Positions 1-8,509 of a DNA stretch of 45,122 nt are shown piece by piece; positions within the stretch are counted from its first letter, which is position 1; the number at the start of each line of letters is the position of its first letter. A program made the position numbers and the translations under genes. Source of the DNA: Candidatus Eiseniibacteriota bacterium (lineage in GTDB: Bacteria; Joyebacterota; Joyebacteria; Joyebacterales; Joyebacteraceae); the NCBI GenBank assembly GCA_030595835.1, contig JAUVLG010000014.1, forward strand, positions 1-45,122, given 5' to 3'. The notes under the pieces were generated by a model. That model was not told where the DNA came from. It searched no databases and worked only from the letters and a program-made list of their open reading frames with translations.

Positions 1-1832
1 CTCAGAGGCACAGATCTGACTTCCACGGGGACGATGTCACCGACCTTGTTGACCAACTGCAGGTCCACTGGACCGACCGGCCCGGCATAGCTCGCCTTGC
101 TCATCTCCGCAAGCGCCGCAGATTGCTCTGGTGGGAACAGCCCCGAATCGAGAACATGCGTACCGATGAACTCTTCCCGCTTGTAGCCCGAGACCTTCTC
201 CGCAGCCTGGTTCATCTCTGTGAACCGCCCCTCGGAATCCAACACGTAGTGCCCGTCCGGGGAGTTCTCGAGGATTGCGCGCAGGTACTGCTCGGAGTCC
301 CTGAGAGCCGACTCCGCGCGCAGACGCTTGGTAACATCCTGGATCACGGTGTAACAGGCCGACTCGCCCGCGAGGTGGATCGGCACTGAACTGGTCTGCA
401 CATCGATGACGTGGCCGTCGCAGTGTCGCAGTTTCCCGAGGACGGGAGCGGCCTCGACTCCCCTCTCAGTGCACATCTTCATCCGCTCTGCGGCGCCGGA
501 GCGGGATCCTTCCGGTGTCCATTGAATCATCGTCCCACCGATGATATCGTCAGCGGAGGCCGCCCCCAACATCTCCGCAACCGCCGGATTGGCGAAGACG
601 ATTCTACCTTTCGACTGAACGACCACGCCAACCGGCGCAGCCTCGATCAGAAAGCGGAATCGCTCTTCGCTCGAGCGGAGCATCGAGGTTCGCTCGACGA
701 GGAGTTCCTCAAGATTGTCGCGGTGCGCAGCGAGTTCCGCGTCGGCCGCCGCGAGCCGGCGGTGTGTCCTGGTTAGAAGCGACGAGTACAAAGCCAGCGA
801 CGCAAGAAGAAGGGCGGTCACAAGAACAACGTCGAGATGTTGGCGCAGAATGTCTCGCAACGTCACCCTGCCGTGGTCCTCGTAGGGACTGACGCGCAGC
901 TCCTTGAGAAGGTCGTGTACCATTCCGTAGTCGAGGGGAACGGTCCAGCCCGTGTAGTCACCGGCGACGGCCGCTGGATCATCTGAGGTCATTCTCAACA
1001 GGGCAACCGCGACCTGCTGAGACAGGTCGTTCGGCGTGTGACGGAGTCTCGCGAAAGGCCACTCCGGATAGTGGCGCGTGCTGTGAGAAGGCGGCAGAAC
1101 GCAGTCGTGACGTCTCACGATCTTGACCGCATCCACCTCCAGCTCGCCACGCTCCACGAGCTGTTCGAGTGTGCCGGTACGAACGGTGCCGACGTCGACC
1201 TCACCGGCCATTACCGAGCGGACTACCGACTCGTGGGTCCCGTCCGGTGAGAAGAGGACTTCCCTACAGTCTCGCGCGGGATCGATGCCGTCGCTCTTCA
1301 GCTCGTACAGAGCTATCAACCAACCGCCGAAACTGTTGGGGTCAACACCCATGATCGACTTTCCGGCGACGTCGTTCAGGTCCTCGATGTCCACCCTGTT
1401 GGCTCTGGTGAAGATGGTCCCCGTTTGCTCGGTGGGGGCCGCGCGGTCGCGCGCATTCCTCAATGTGGCTATCCGAGTCACACCGTATCTGTCCTCCAGC
1501 TCGACGTAGGCGGCCGGGTTCGTCAACACGAAGTCGACGGCACCGTCTTCCACGACGGCCCGCATCTCCTCCAGACCGGCGAAGGGAACCAGTTCGAAGG
1601 AGTAGCCGGGAATGGCCCGATCGAGGGATCGCGCTGTTTCTGCCCATGTCTCGATCGCCGCGGCGGCACCATTGGGAGCCCTCACAGCAATCCTCACCGG
1701 CGCCTCAGCGCCGGCGACGAGAGAACTCGGCAACTCCACCGCCGCTGCGGGCGCCGGCAGTAGCCAGATAATCGGAAGCAGGATGGCCGCCAAGTGCCTG
1801 ACGGCGCCTGACTGGCCGGAACCTCTACTCAC
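1..1832 (-). CDS. PhnD-like periplasmic binding domain + TM + PAS/PAS sensor protein (C-terminus beyond left edge)
   Basis: Not in the ORF track (GTG start, runs off the window). Manual minus-strand reading: MSRGSGQSGAVRHLAAILLPIIWLLPAPAAAVELPSSL..., ..DLNDVAGKSIMGVDPNSFGGWLIALYELKSDGIDPARDC.., ..VFANPAVAEMLGAASADDIIGG.. Combines a PhnD/phosphonate-binding-like domain, a TM segment and PAS motifs. Confidence 0.85.
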   Translation of the reverse strand, partial: MSRGSGQSGAVRHLAAILLPIIWLLPAPAAAVELPSSLVAGAEAPVRIAVRAPNGAAAAIETWAETARSLDRAIPGYSFELVPFAGLEEMRAVVEDGAVDFVLTNPAAYVELEDRYGVTRIATLRNARDRAAPTEQTGTIFTRANRVDIEDLNDVAGKSIMGVDPNSFGGWLIALYELKSDGIDPARDCREVLFSPDGTHESVVRSVMAGEVDVGTVRTGTLEQLVERGELEVDAVKIVRRHDCVLPPSHSTRHYPEWPFARLRHTPNDLSQQVAVALLRMTSDDPAAVAGDYTGWTVPLDYGMVHDLLKELRVSPYEDHGRVTLRDILRQHLDVVLVTALLLASLALYSSLLTRTHRRLAAADAELAAHRDNLEELLVERTSMLRSSEERFRFLIEAAPVGVVVQSKGRIVFANPAVAEMLGAASADDIIGGTMIQWTPEGSRSGAAERMKMCTERGVEAAPVLGKLRHCDGHVIDVQTSSVPIHLAGESACYTVIQDVTKRLRAESALRDSEQYLRAILENSPDGHYVLDSEGRFTEMNQAAEKVSGYKREEFIGTHVLDSGLFPPEQSAALAEMSKASYAGPVGPVDLQLVNKVGDIVPVEVRSVPL

Positions 1833-2315
1833 TTGCCCCCCCCCACGGGTACCAGAAGGATCGCGTTTCGATCACGCCAGGTGCGGCATCGCCGAGACCG
1901 GGGAATCCGGTCCGCACAGCGGTGCCTTCCGTGATGTGCGCGACCTGTATAGTTGCAGGAAGTGTGCCCCACGCACTGCCGTCGTCTATAGCCCGTGTAG
2001 CAGTTGGTGGGTCTCCTGGACGCGCTCCAGGGTCGCCCCAGAGAGGTTGGAGTGAACTTCCTTATAGGGCGCTGCGGACGGTTTATTGGGCCGGCCTCAA
2101 CCTTGGACCTTGCAAGCTGCCTCATCCGTCGCCCCTTCTCTCCGTGCGAGCAAGAAGCACGTGGGAAGATCCAGCCCAACCAGGTTCTGGTACCAATCGA
2201 CCACGAACGTGGGAAGGCCGAACCCGACGGGTTCCAGTGTTCGTGGGGCTACGATCAAAGGGGGTCCGCAGATGCGGGCTCTCTGTGCGGTGGCATCTCT
2301 GATGTTTGAGTGTCG

Positions 2316-2350
2316 GAACCACCTCCTTGATTGGCTCAAGGAGGTGGTTC
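2316..2350. terminator. 15-bp perfect stem-loop (GAACCACCTCCTTGA-TTGGC-TCAAGGAGGTGGTTC)
   Basis: Perfect inverted repeat with 5-nt loop just downstream of the FlgD-like remnant (minus strand); no strong T-tract. Confidence 0.6.
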
Positions 2351-2382
2351 AGCTGTTGCACGTCAAGTAGTTGCCAGCAGAT

Positions 2383-2509
2383 CTACCGGAGAAGTACGAG
2401 CTGGCGCTTACCTGTCCACTCCCCTACGCGGGCTTGACCGAAGTAGATTCCATTGGACACCGGACGGCCTCGTTCGTCAGTCCCGTCCCAACGGAGCGTG
2501 TAACGGCCG
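2383..2509 (-). pseudogene. C-terminal remnant of a FlgD-Ig-like domain protein
   Basis: Minus reading GRYTLRWDGTDERGRPVSNGIYFGQARVGEWTGKRQLVLLR* matches the FlgD-like C-terminal domain style; upstream residues in frame are low-complexity antisense. Confidence 0.7.
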
Positions 2510-2512
2510 CGA

Positions 2513-3112
2513 ATGAGCGCGATCAGGAAAGAGATGGACCTGGGCTGGGGCAGTCTCGGGACTCTTACCCTCGGGCTGACGTACCGCTGCAATCTCAGGT
2601 GCAGCATGTGCGGTGCCTGGCAAAAGGGTGCCGAGCGGTCCCGGGACGAGCTCACGACAGAGGAAATCTCCCGAATCCTCGACGAGGCGCGCGAGCTCGG
2701 GGGGCGCGAGCTCATCCTGGTCGGGGCCGAACCACTGACCAGGGAGGATCTCCCGGACATCGTGCGAGACGCCAAGCAGCGGGGATTCCCCGTGCACATC
2801 GTGACCAACGGGACGCTCCTGACACCTGCGCTCTCGTCCAAGCTGGTCTCCGCGGGGCTCGAGAGTGCCACGGTCTCGATCGACGGGCCTTCGCAGATCC
2901 ATGACGAGGTTCGTGGTCGGACGGGATGGCCGGGCCACGCGGCGGACGTTCTTCGAACTGCACACCTCAGCGGGGCTACTGGGGCATACCCGCAAGTCAA
3001 CGCCTGGTTGCGCGGTCCACTGCGGGGACACAGAGCTAAGGGGCGAGTGCGACCGAACGCACAGAGCCCCCCGAGGGCGCGTTGGGGGGCTCTGCTTTCT
3101 CGTTTCGCTTGA
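2513..3112 (+). pseudogene. Radical SAM protein, N-terminal part only (truncated/decayed)
   Basis: LTYRCNLRCSMCGAWQKG (CxxxCxxC) and ATVSIDGPSQIHDEVRGR; radical-SAM-like sequence stops near 2940 and the ORF continues without recognisable homology. Confidence 0.75.
3063..3093. terminator. Bidirectional terminator-like hairpin
   Basis: AGAGCCCCCC...GGGGGGCTCT. Confidence 0.6.
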
Positions 3113-3124
3113 ACTGCGCCGTGC

Positions 3125-3706
3125 CTAGGGCATCTCGTAGACGCGGAACTGCACGATTCGGAACTGGGAGTTCGTCTGCACCTTCCACATGATGTCCTCG
3201 AGGTCCTCGTCGAACATCGCACGCGGCGCGATCGAGAACTGCGACTTGCCCTTGCCTCTCGTCAAGTCGATCTCTCCGAGCAGGCAGAGGTGCTCTCCGG
3301 ACTCGTAGTCCGTGACGGTGTCGGCACAGATGTTGATGTGCCCGCCGGGCATCCCAAGGATCCTGACGTACACCGCATACTCAGCAGGCATGTCAGTGTA
3401 GAGCATGGCGGTCTTGTCCTGAGTGGCGTCACAGTCGGCGATCTGCCAGACGCCTTCCTCGCTGACACGGATCTTCGCGTTGTTGGTGTTTCTGTTGACG
3501 AAGATCCGGCGGCCGTTGCCGCAGTTGCCATCGTACGACTGGCCTTCAGGGTAGCCAATCACATTGAACTGGAACACCTTACTGTAGCCGTCGGGTATCC
3601 CGGGCGGATTCGCAGCCGCGGTCGAGGCCGTAAGCAAGCACCCCATCCCGATGACCAACACCAGCAAGACGCTCAGGGCCGCACCTCTCTTGATGTACTC
3701 ACTCAC
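3125..3706 (-). CDS. Hypothetical secreted protein with signal peptide
   Basis: GTG start preceded by GGAGGAG; VSEYIKRGAALSVLLVLVIGMGCLLTASTAAA signal peptide; listed ORF 3125..3832 is probably over-extended. Confidence 0.65.
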   Translation of the reverse strand: MSEYIKRGAALSVLLVLVIGMGCLLTASTAAANPPGIPDGYSKVFQFNVIGYPEGQSYDGNCGNGRRIFVNRNTNNAKIRVSEEGVWQIADCDATQDKTAMLYTDMPAEYAVYVRILGMPGGHINICADTVTDYESGEHLCLLGEIDLTRGKGKSQFSIAPRAMFDEDLEDIMWKVQTNSQFRIVQFRVYEMP

Positions 3707-3929
3707 TTGCTCCTCCTCTGCTGCGTGCCCTCTAGCCAAATCGCATTTACTGTACCCCATTGGCCTCAGGCGTCCCTGCCAAGTTCTGACTCCCCAGCAT
3801 GGAAATTGCTCGCAATAGCGCAACTGCCCCACTGGGCATGGATATCGCGCCCCGGCCCCACAGAACTCCCTCTGCAGCTCTCACAGCGTCGGCCGGGATC
3901 CGGCGCTAGTCCCCCCGCTGCGAACGGGA

Positions 3930-3950
3930 AAGGCCCGCAGTGCGGGCCTT
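3930..3950. terminator. Hairpin AAGGCCCGCAGTGCGGGCCTT
   Basis: Perfect GC-rich inverted repeat. Confidence 0.5.
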
Positions 3951-4035
3951 CTTGCGTTGGCATCCCCTAGTGGACGTTCTTCGAACTCTTGACTGGGAGC
4001 AGGACTCGCTCGCAGCGATCGCGACGGGGGCATAG

Positions 4036-4506
4036 CCACTTTGCCCACCTCACCGTGCGTCGCTGATCCTTGCAGCACTTGTCGTTGCCTCCCTCCCCGC
4101 CACCGCAGTTACCATCCACGTCCCCAGCGAGCAGCCAGCTATCCAGGCCGGCATCGACGCCGCATCAGCGGGAGACACCGTACTGGTCGCGTGCGGCACG
4201 TACTACGAACACAACATCGTGATGAAGTCCGGAGTGTACCTCACGAGCGAGACGGGGCTCGCTGACTGCGTCACGATTGACGCGCAGCAGCTGGGCAGAG
4301 TCTTCTACTGCGACGCCGTGGGCAGTCTTGCCTGTTTCGTGGGGCTCACGACCACTGGAGGTATTGCGTCCAGCGGCGGCGGGAGGCGCGTCCCGGGAGC
4401 CTCGCCCATTACTCCTCGACACGTTAGCTTCTCCCCATATCAATGGGGGCGTGCGGATAGGTCAATTCGCGATTCTGGAATGACAGAATATCTGGTTTCT
4501 GAATGA
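4036..4506 (+). pseudogene. Right-handed beta-helix repeat protein remnant
   Basis: Open frame reads LILAALVVASLPATAVTIHVPSEQPAIQAGIDAASAGDTVLVACGTYYEHNIVMKSGVYLTSETGLADCVTIDAQQ..; no usable start after the in-frame stop at 4033-4035; family-like sequence ends near 4385. Confidence 0.7.
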
Positions 4507-5581
4507 CGCCGGCATCAACATTTACGGCTCGTCGAATGGTTTCATTTCGTTGCCAGCTCTCACGCCCCGCTAGCACAGTCGGCAAATGCACAATAAGAGC
4601 AGCAGAAATCGCCCGCGAGGCACTTTCCCACAGATAGCTTGGCGTATGATCCACAGCGTAATAATCTGCCATGCCAACTTTGAACATAGGAGCTTCGAAT
4701 GTAGTTGGTTTGGCAAAAGGGAATCCCATACCCTCGTCGCAACTGACGTCGATAATCAGGCAGCCTGGTTTGAGATAGGGCATTTCATCTTCTGTCACGA
4801 AGAGAATGGGATGGTCTGGTTCCTGGAAAGTTCCATTCACGATGACTTCTGATTGGTTGATCAGGTCAATCAATGGTTGTTCAGTTCCATCGTGCTCGAC
4901 AACCAACATACGCGCTTCACCTTCATTGCCTTCACGAATACGGACATAGTGACAATCAAGTACTTCCTCACGTACCTCGTGGTCGGGACGTTGAATGCAA
5001 ATCGTGATATCTCTGAAGCCACGTGCTTTGAGGGCGTATATTGCCCCACGGCTGACCGCTCCAAAACTGAAGATGATCACTTTGCGTTGGTTGCCGTAGT
5101 GGCCGTCGATTCCTTTCAGTTGCAGAGCATGCAATACCGCGCAATAGCCCGCCATTTCGTTGTTCTTGTAGAAGGTGTGGCGGCCAATCTGTCCATCAGG
5201 TCCCCAAACAAACATATCCTCAAAGGCGATGAGTGTCAGCTTGCGGTCGATCGCAGCCTGGGTGTGCGACCTTTGCTGTACACAATGCGGATAGCCCCAG
5301 AGGATTCCACCCTCGCGTAGCTCTTCAAGATCCTCTAGCACTGGTTTGGGAAGGATGACGTTCCCAATATTGGCCAGTAGTTCGTGGCGTGTGGCAACGC
5401 CACCTAACTGATCAGACATTTCTGAGTCGGTGATACCAAAAGATCTTCCATAGCCCTCCTCGAATACCAGCTGACGACGACTCTTCTCAGGAACGCGCAT
5501 CAGATGTTCAGGATGGATTGGAATGCGTCGCTCATCCTCCTTTCTTGAGGTACCGATGACACCAAATGTTAGTTCATTCAT
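4424..5581 (-). CDS. N5-(carboxyethyl)ornithine synthase / alanine dehydrogenase-family protein
   Basis: 385 aa, GVIGTSRKEDERRIPIHPEHL.. start, Rossmann-like VIIFSFGAVSRGAIYALKARGF; visibly lower GC than neighbours; GAAGGAGA upstream of ATG. Confidence 0.75.
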   Translation of the reverse strand: MNELTFGVIGTSRKEDERRIPIHPEHLMRVPEKSRRQLVFEEGYGRSFGITDSEMSDQLGGVATRHELLANIGNVILPKPVLEDLEELREGGILWGYPHCVQQRSHTQAAIDRKLTLIAFEDMFVWGPDGQIGRHTFYKNNEMAGYCAVLHALQLKGIDGHYGNQRKVIIFSFGAVSRGAIYALKARGFRDITICIQRPDHEVREEVLDCHYVRIREGNEGEARMLVVEHDGTEQPLIDLINQSEVIVNGTFQEPDHPILFVTEDEMPYLKPGCLIIDVSCDEGMGFPFAKPTTFEAPMFKVGMADYYAVDHTPSYLWESASRAISAALIVHLPTVLAGRESWQRNETIRRAVNVDAGVIQKPDILSFQNRELTYPHAPIDMGRS

Positions 5582-5737
5582 GCAGTCTCCTTCCTTTCTA
5601 CAGGGTCTTACAGGCAGCGGCGCCTGGTCACATACCCATGTGCCGGTCTCATGACCTGCAACCTAACGGACCGCTATCACCCGCGAGTACGCGGCTGGTG
5701 CCACCATCACTAGGCGGTCTCCAATGGCCTCCGGGAA

Positions 5738-6143
5738 TCAGTAGTCGCGGACCCACTGCCTGACTCGAATGGCGCCAATCAACGAAGCGAGAGGCAACCC
5801 AACGGCAGTCCCAACCAGTGCCAGCACAGCGATGAACTCGATTCCGCCACCGAGGACGATGCCTATCAGCGCACCCAGCACAAAGCAGCCGGTTATGATC
5901 GGCCACCGAAGGGGATAGCTATGGCGCAGGATGAACTCGATGGGTCTGCCGTGGAGGTCCGGCGCCCCTCGTAGCCTTGATCGCTGCCAGCGCGCTTTCC
6001 TTGTCAGCCATCTCTACCGTGGCCTTCGAGGAGTCCGAGTGCAGGTAGACGTTGAGGACATCTCCGTACTTGCCAAACAGCAGTTCCAGGTCTCTGGTGG
6101 ACGTCCGCTCAGAGACGTCCTTCAGCCACAGCTTCGTCATCAT
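5738..6143 (-). pseudogene. RRM RNA-binding domain + C-terminal transmembrane protein, interrupted by a frameshift near 5960-5971
   Basis: MMTKLWLKDVSERTSTRDLELLFGKYGDVLNVYLHSDSSKATVEMADKESALAAIKATRGA / (+1 shift) / DLHGRPIEFILRHSYPLRWPIITGCFVLGALIGIVLGGGIEFIAVLALVGTAVGLPLASLIGAIRVRQWVRDY*. Confidence 0.7.
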
Positions 6144-6308
6144 AGCAGACTTCCTGCTTCGGTCGGACTGCGCTCCCGAGTGAACCGCGTACCGCCCGCG
6201 ACCGTGCGGCGATGGGGAGCGTGCCGCGTCCGCAAACGATCCTCCAGCGTCCACAGTGGGAGCCGCGAGTATATCACGATTGACTGGAGTTCACAACGAT
6301 GACGGAAA

Positions 6309-6327
6309 TGGCATCCCCAACGGGATT
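6309..6327. repeat. 19-bp direct repeat of tRNA-Glu 3' end (TGGCATCCCCAACGGGATT)
   Basis: Identical to 6503-6521, the 3' end of tRNA-Glu including its CCA. Confidence 0.9.
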
Positions 6328-6464
6328 GTTCGCGCTCTGGCGCTACCGCGCCAGCCGCTCACGCTGCCTAGGGTTGGCGGCTACGCCGCCTCTGTTGCGA
6401 AGGCGCGCCCTCAGGCGCGCACGGCGGCCGAACCCGACGGGTCCGTTGCGCCCATCGGAGGCGC

Positions 6465-6501
6465 AAACAGAGAGGGCCCGCTGTGCGGGCCCTCTCTGTT
6501 T
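6465..6501 (-). terminator. 17-bp perfect hairpin downstream of tRNA-Glu
   Basis: AAACAGAGAGGGCCCGC-TGT-GCGGGCCCTCTCTGTTT. Confidence 0.75.
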
Positions 6502-6502
6502 G

Positions 6503-6577
6503 TGGCATCCCCAACGGGATTCGAACCCGTGTTGCCGCCGTGAAAGGGCGGTGTCCTAACCCCTAGACGATGGGGAC
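6503..6577 (-). tRNA. tRNA-Glu (TTC)
   Basis: Revcomp GTCCCCATCGTCTAGGGGTTAGGACACCGCCCTTTCACGGCGGCAACACGGGTTCGAATCCCGTTGGGGATGCCA; CCA encoded. Confidence 0.95.
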
Positions 6578-6632
6578 GCTCTATGTTGAGCCGACGTGCG
6601 CACGGTGACGCGCTCCGACGGGCTCCTCTGGA

Positions 6633-6708
6633 TGGTAGGCCGTGCTGGTCTCGAACCAGCGACTCCCTGCTTAAAAGGCAGGTGCTCTACCAACTGAGCT
6701 AACGGCCC
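6633..6708 (-). tRNA. tRNA-Lys (TTT)
   Basis: Revcomp GGGCCGTTAGCTCAGTTGGTAGAGCACCTGCCTTTTAAGCAGGGAGTCGCTGGTTCGAGACCAGCACGGCCTACCA; CCA encoded. Confidence 0.95.
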
Positions 6709-6726
6709 ATAACTCTAACCGATTCT

Positions 6727-7863
6727 CTATCGCTCTAGCAACACCTGCTGAAGAGCCGTCAGACCGACCCCGGGCGTTGACGGATAGCCGATGCTCGCGA
6801 GCGCGCGCTCCAGAGCGCCTATGACCATCGCGAGATCGCGCTCGCGGATGCCGCCCATGTGGCCGATCCTGAACACGCGTCCCGAGAGATGTGTCTGTCC
6901 GCCGGCAACGCGCACACCAAACTCATCGTCCATCACGCGCACGATCTTGTTGGCGTCCACGCCGTCAGGACACATTATGACGGTCACACCGTTCACAGAG
7001 TGCTCCGGAAGAACCGAGAACCCGAGCGCCTTCACGGCCGCCCGTGTCGCCTCCCCCATCCGGGCGTGACGGTCGTAGACGTTGTCCCAGCCCTCCTTCT
7101 CCATCATCGCCAGTGCCACCTCAAGGCCGTAGACCAGCGAGACCGCCGTCGTGAAAGGCGTCTGGCCCTTGCGCTGCAGCCTCTTCCACGTCGTCGTGAA
7201 ATCGAAGTAGAAGGCCGGCAGGTCTGAGTTCGACACGAGCCCCCAGGCCTTCCCGTTCAGAGCGACGAACGACAGACCCGGAGGGGTCATCAGCGCCTTC
7301 TGCGTGCCGGCGATCACGACGTCGATGCCCCACTCGTCCATCCGGATCTCGTGCACACCGACACTCGACGTGGCGTCGACGACGAACGCGGCCTGGTGAT
7401 CCTTGAGCGCGGCGGCCAGCGCCTTGATGTCGTTCAAAGCACCGGTCGAGGTCTCACTGTGTATCACGAAGACGGCCTTCGCATCGGGGTGAGCCGCGGC
7501 GACGGTCGAGAGCTCGGCGGGCGCGATGCTCTTCCCCCACTCGACGACCACGTCGATGGCCTCCACGCCGTATTCCTTGCAGATGTCGACCCAGCGCTCA
7601 CCGAACACGCCGTTGTTGACGCAGATGACCTTGTCGCCGCGCGACAGGAGATTGGCGACGGCGGCCTCCATCATGCCCGTGCCCGAACATGTGAAGAGCA
7701 GCGTGTCGTTGTGCGTCTGGAGCAGTCGACCCAGCTCGTCCTGGACGTGTCTGACCTTCTCGGAGAACTCCGGCGACCTGTGGTGGAGCACCTGCTTCCC
7801 CACCGCCGAGAGCACCGCTCCCGGAACCTTCGTGGGGCCCGGCGTGAAGAGCTTCGACTTCAT
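6727..7863 (-). CDS. Class V aminotransferase (alanine-glyoxylate/serine-pyruvate aminotransferase family)
   Basis: FTPGPTKVP, HHRSPEFSE, GTQKALMTPPGLSFVALN motifs. Confidence 0.9.
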   Translation of the reverse strand: MKSKLFTPGPTKVPGAVLSAVGKQVLHHRSPEFSEKVRHVQDELGRLLQTHNDTLLFTCSGTGMMEAAVANLLSRGDKVICVNNGVFGERWVDICKEYGVEAIDVVVEWGKSIAPAELSTVAAAHPDAKAVFVIHSETSTGALNDIKALAAALKDHQAAFVVDATSSVGVHEIRMDEWGIDVVIAGTQKALMTPPGLSFVALNGKAWGLVSNSDLPAFYFDFTTTWKRLQRKGQTPFTTAVSLVYGLEVALAMMEKEGWDNVYDRHARMGEATRAAVKALGFSVLPEHSVNGVTVIMCPDGVDANKIVRVMDDEFGVRVAGGQTHLSGRVFRIGHMGGIRERDLAMVIGALERALASIGYPSTPGVGLTALQQVLLER

Positions 7864-7917
7864 CTGATTCCTCCCGTGGACGCATCGACCAGTCTGACCC
7901 GGCGTCGCCCCGAACAG

Positions 7918-8509
7918 CTACAGCAGTCCCGCGGCCTCGCGCATCCAGCCGAGCAGTTCCTTTGAGCCCTCTCCCGTCTCCCCCGAGAAAAAGACCAATG
8001 GGGTTGTCTCGTCAGGCTCGAGCAGCTCCTGGACCGAACGCAACGCGGCGGCACGCTTGCCTCTCGTTATCTTATCGACCTTCGTCATCGCAATCAAAGA
8101 CGGCACCTGGTAGTGCCTTATCCACTCGTACATCTGAACGTCATCGCGCGTCGGAGGATGGCGGACGTCAACCAGCTGGACGATGGCCGCCAGTTCCTCC
8201 CGGGTGTTCAGGTAGCTCTCGACCAGCTGGCCCCACTTCTCTTTGACGCGATCCGGGACCTTGGCAAACCCGTAGCCGGGGAGATCGACAATGATCATCT
8301 GGTTGTCGATCTTGTAGAGGTTGAGTTCCCTGGTCTTGCCCGGCGTGCGCGAGATGCGCGCGAGCTTCTTCCGTCCGGTGAGCTTGTTGAGCATGGACGA
8401 CTTGCCCACGTTAGAGCGCCCCCCGAGCGCGATCTCGGGTAATCCCTCATGCGGCAGCTGCTCCAGATTCGCAACACCCAGCATGAACTCGGCAGTCTGG
8501 ATTTTCATG
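7918..8509 (-). CDS. engB: Ribosome biogenesis GTP-binding protein EngB/YsxC
   Basis: GGRSNVGKSSMLNKLTGRK, SRTPGKTRELN, DLPGYGFAKVP, MTKVDK; start at MKIQTAEF. Confidence 0.95.

Noticed and set aside
1825-2038. Short minus-strand frame ..AIDDGSAWGTLPATIQVAHITEGTAVRTGFPGLGDAAPGVIETRSFWYPWGGASE* overlapping the sensor start
   Set aside because: Reads protein-like but has an upstream in-frame stop and no clear start; kept only as a possible remnant
6256-6559. Plus ORFs ending ..SPTGFEPVLPP / ..PQRDSNPCCRRERAVS
   Set aside because: Well-known spurious peptides translated antisense through tRNA-Glu
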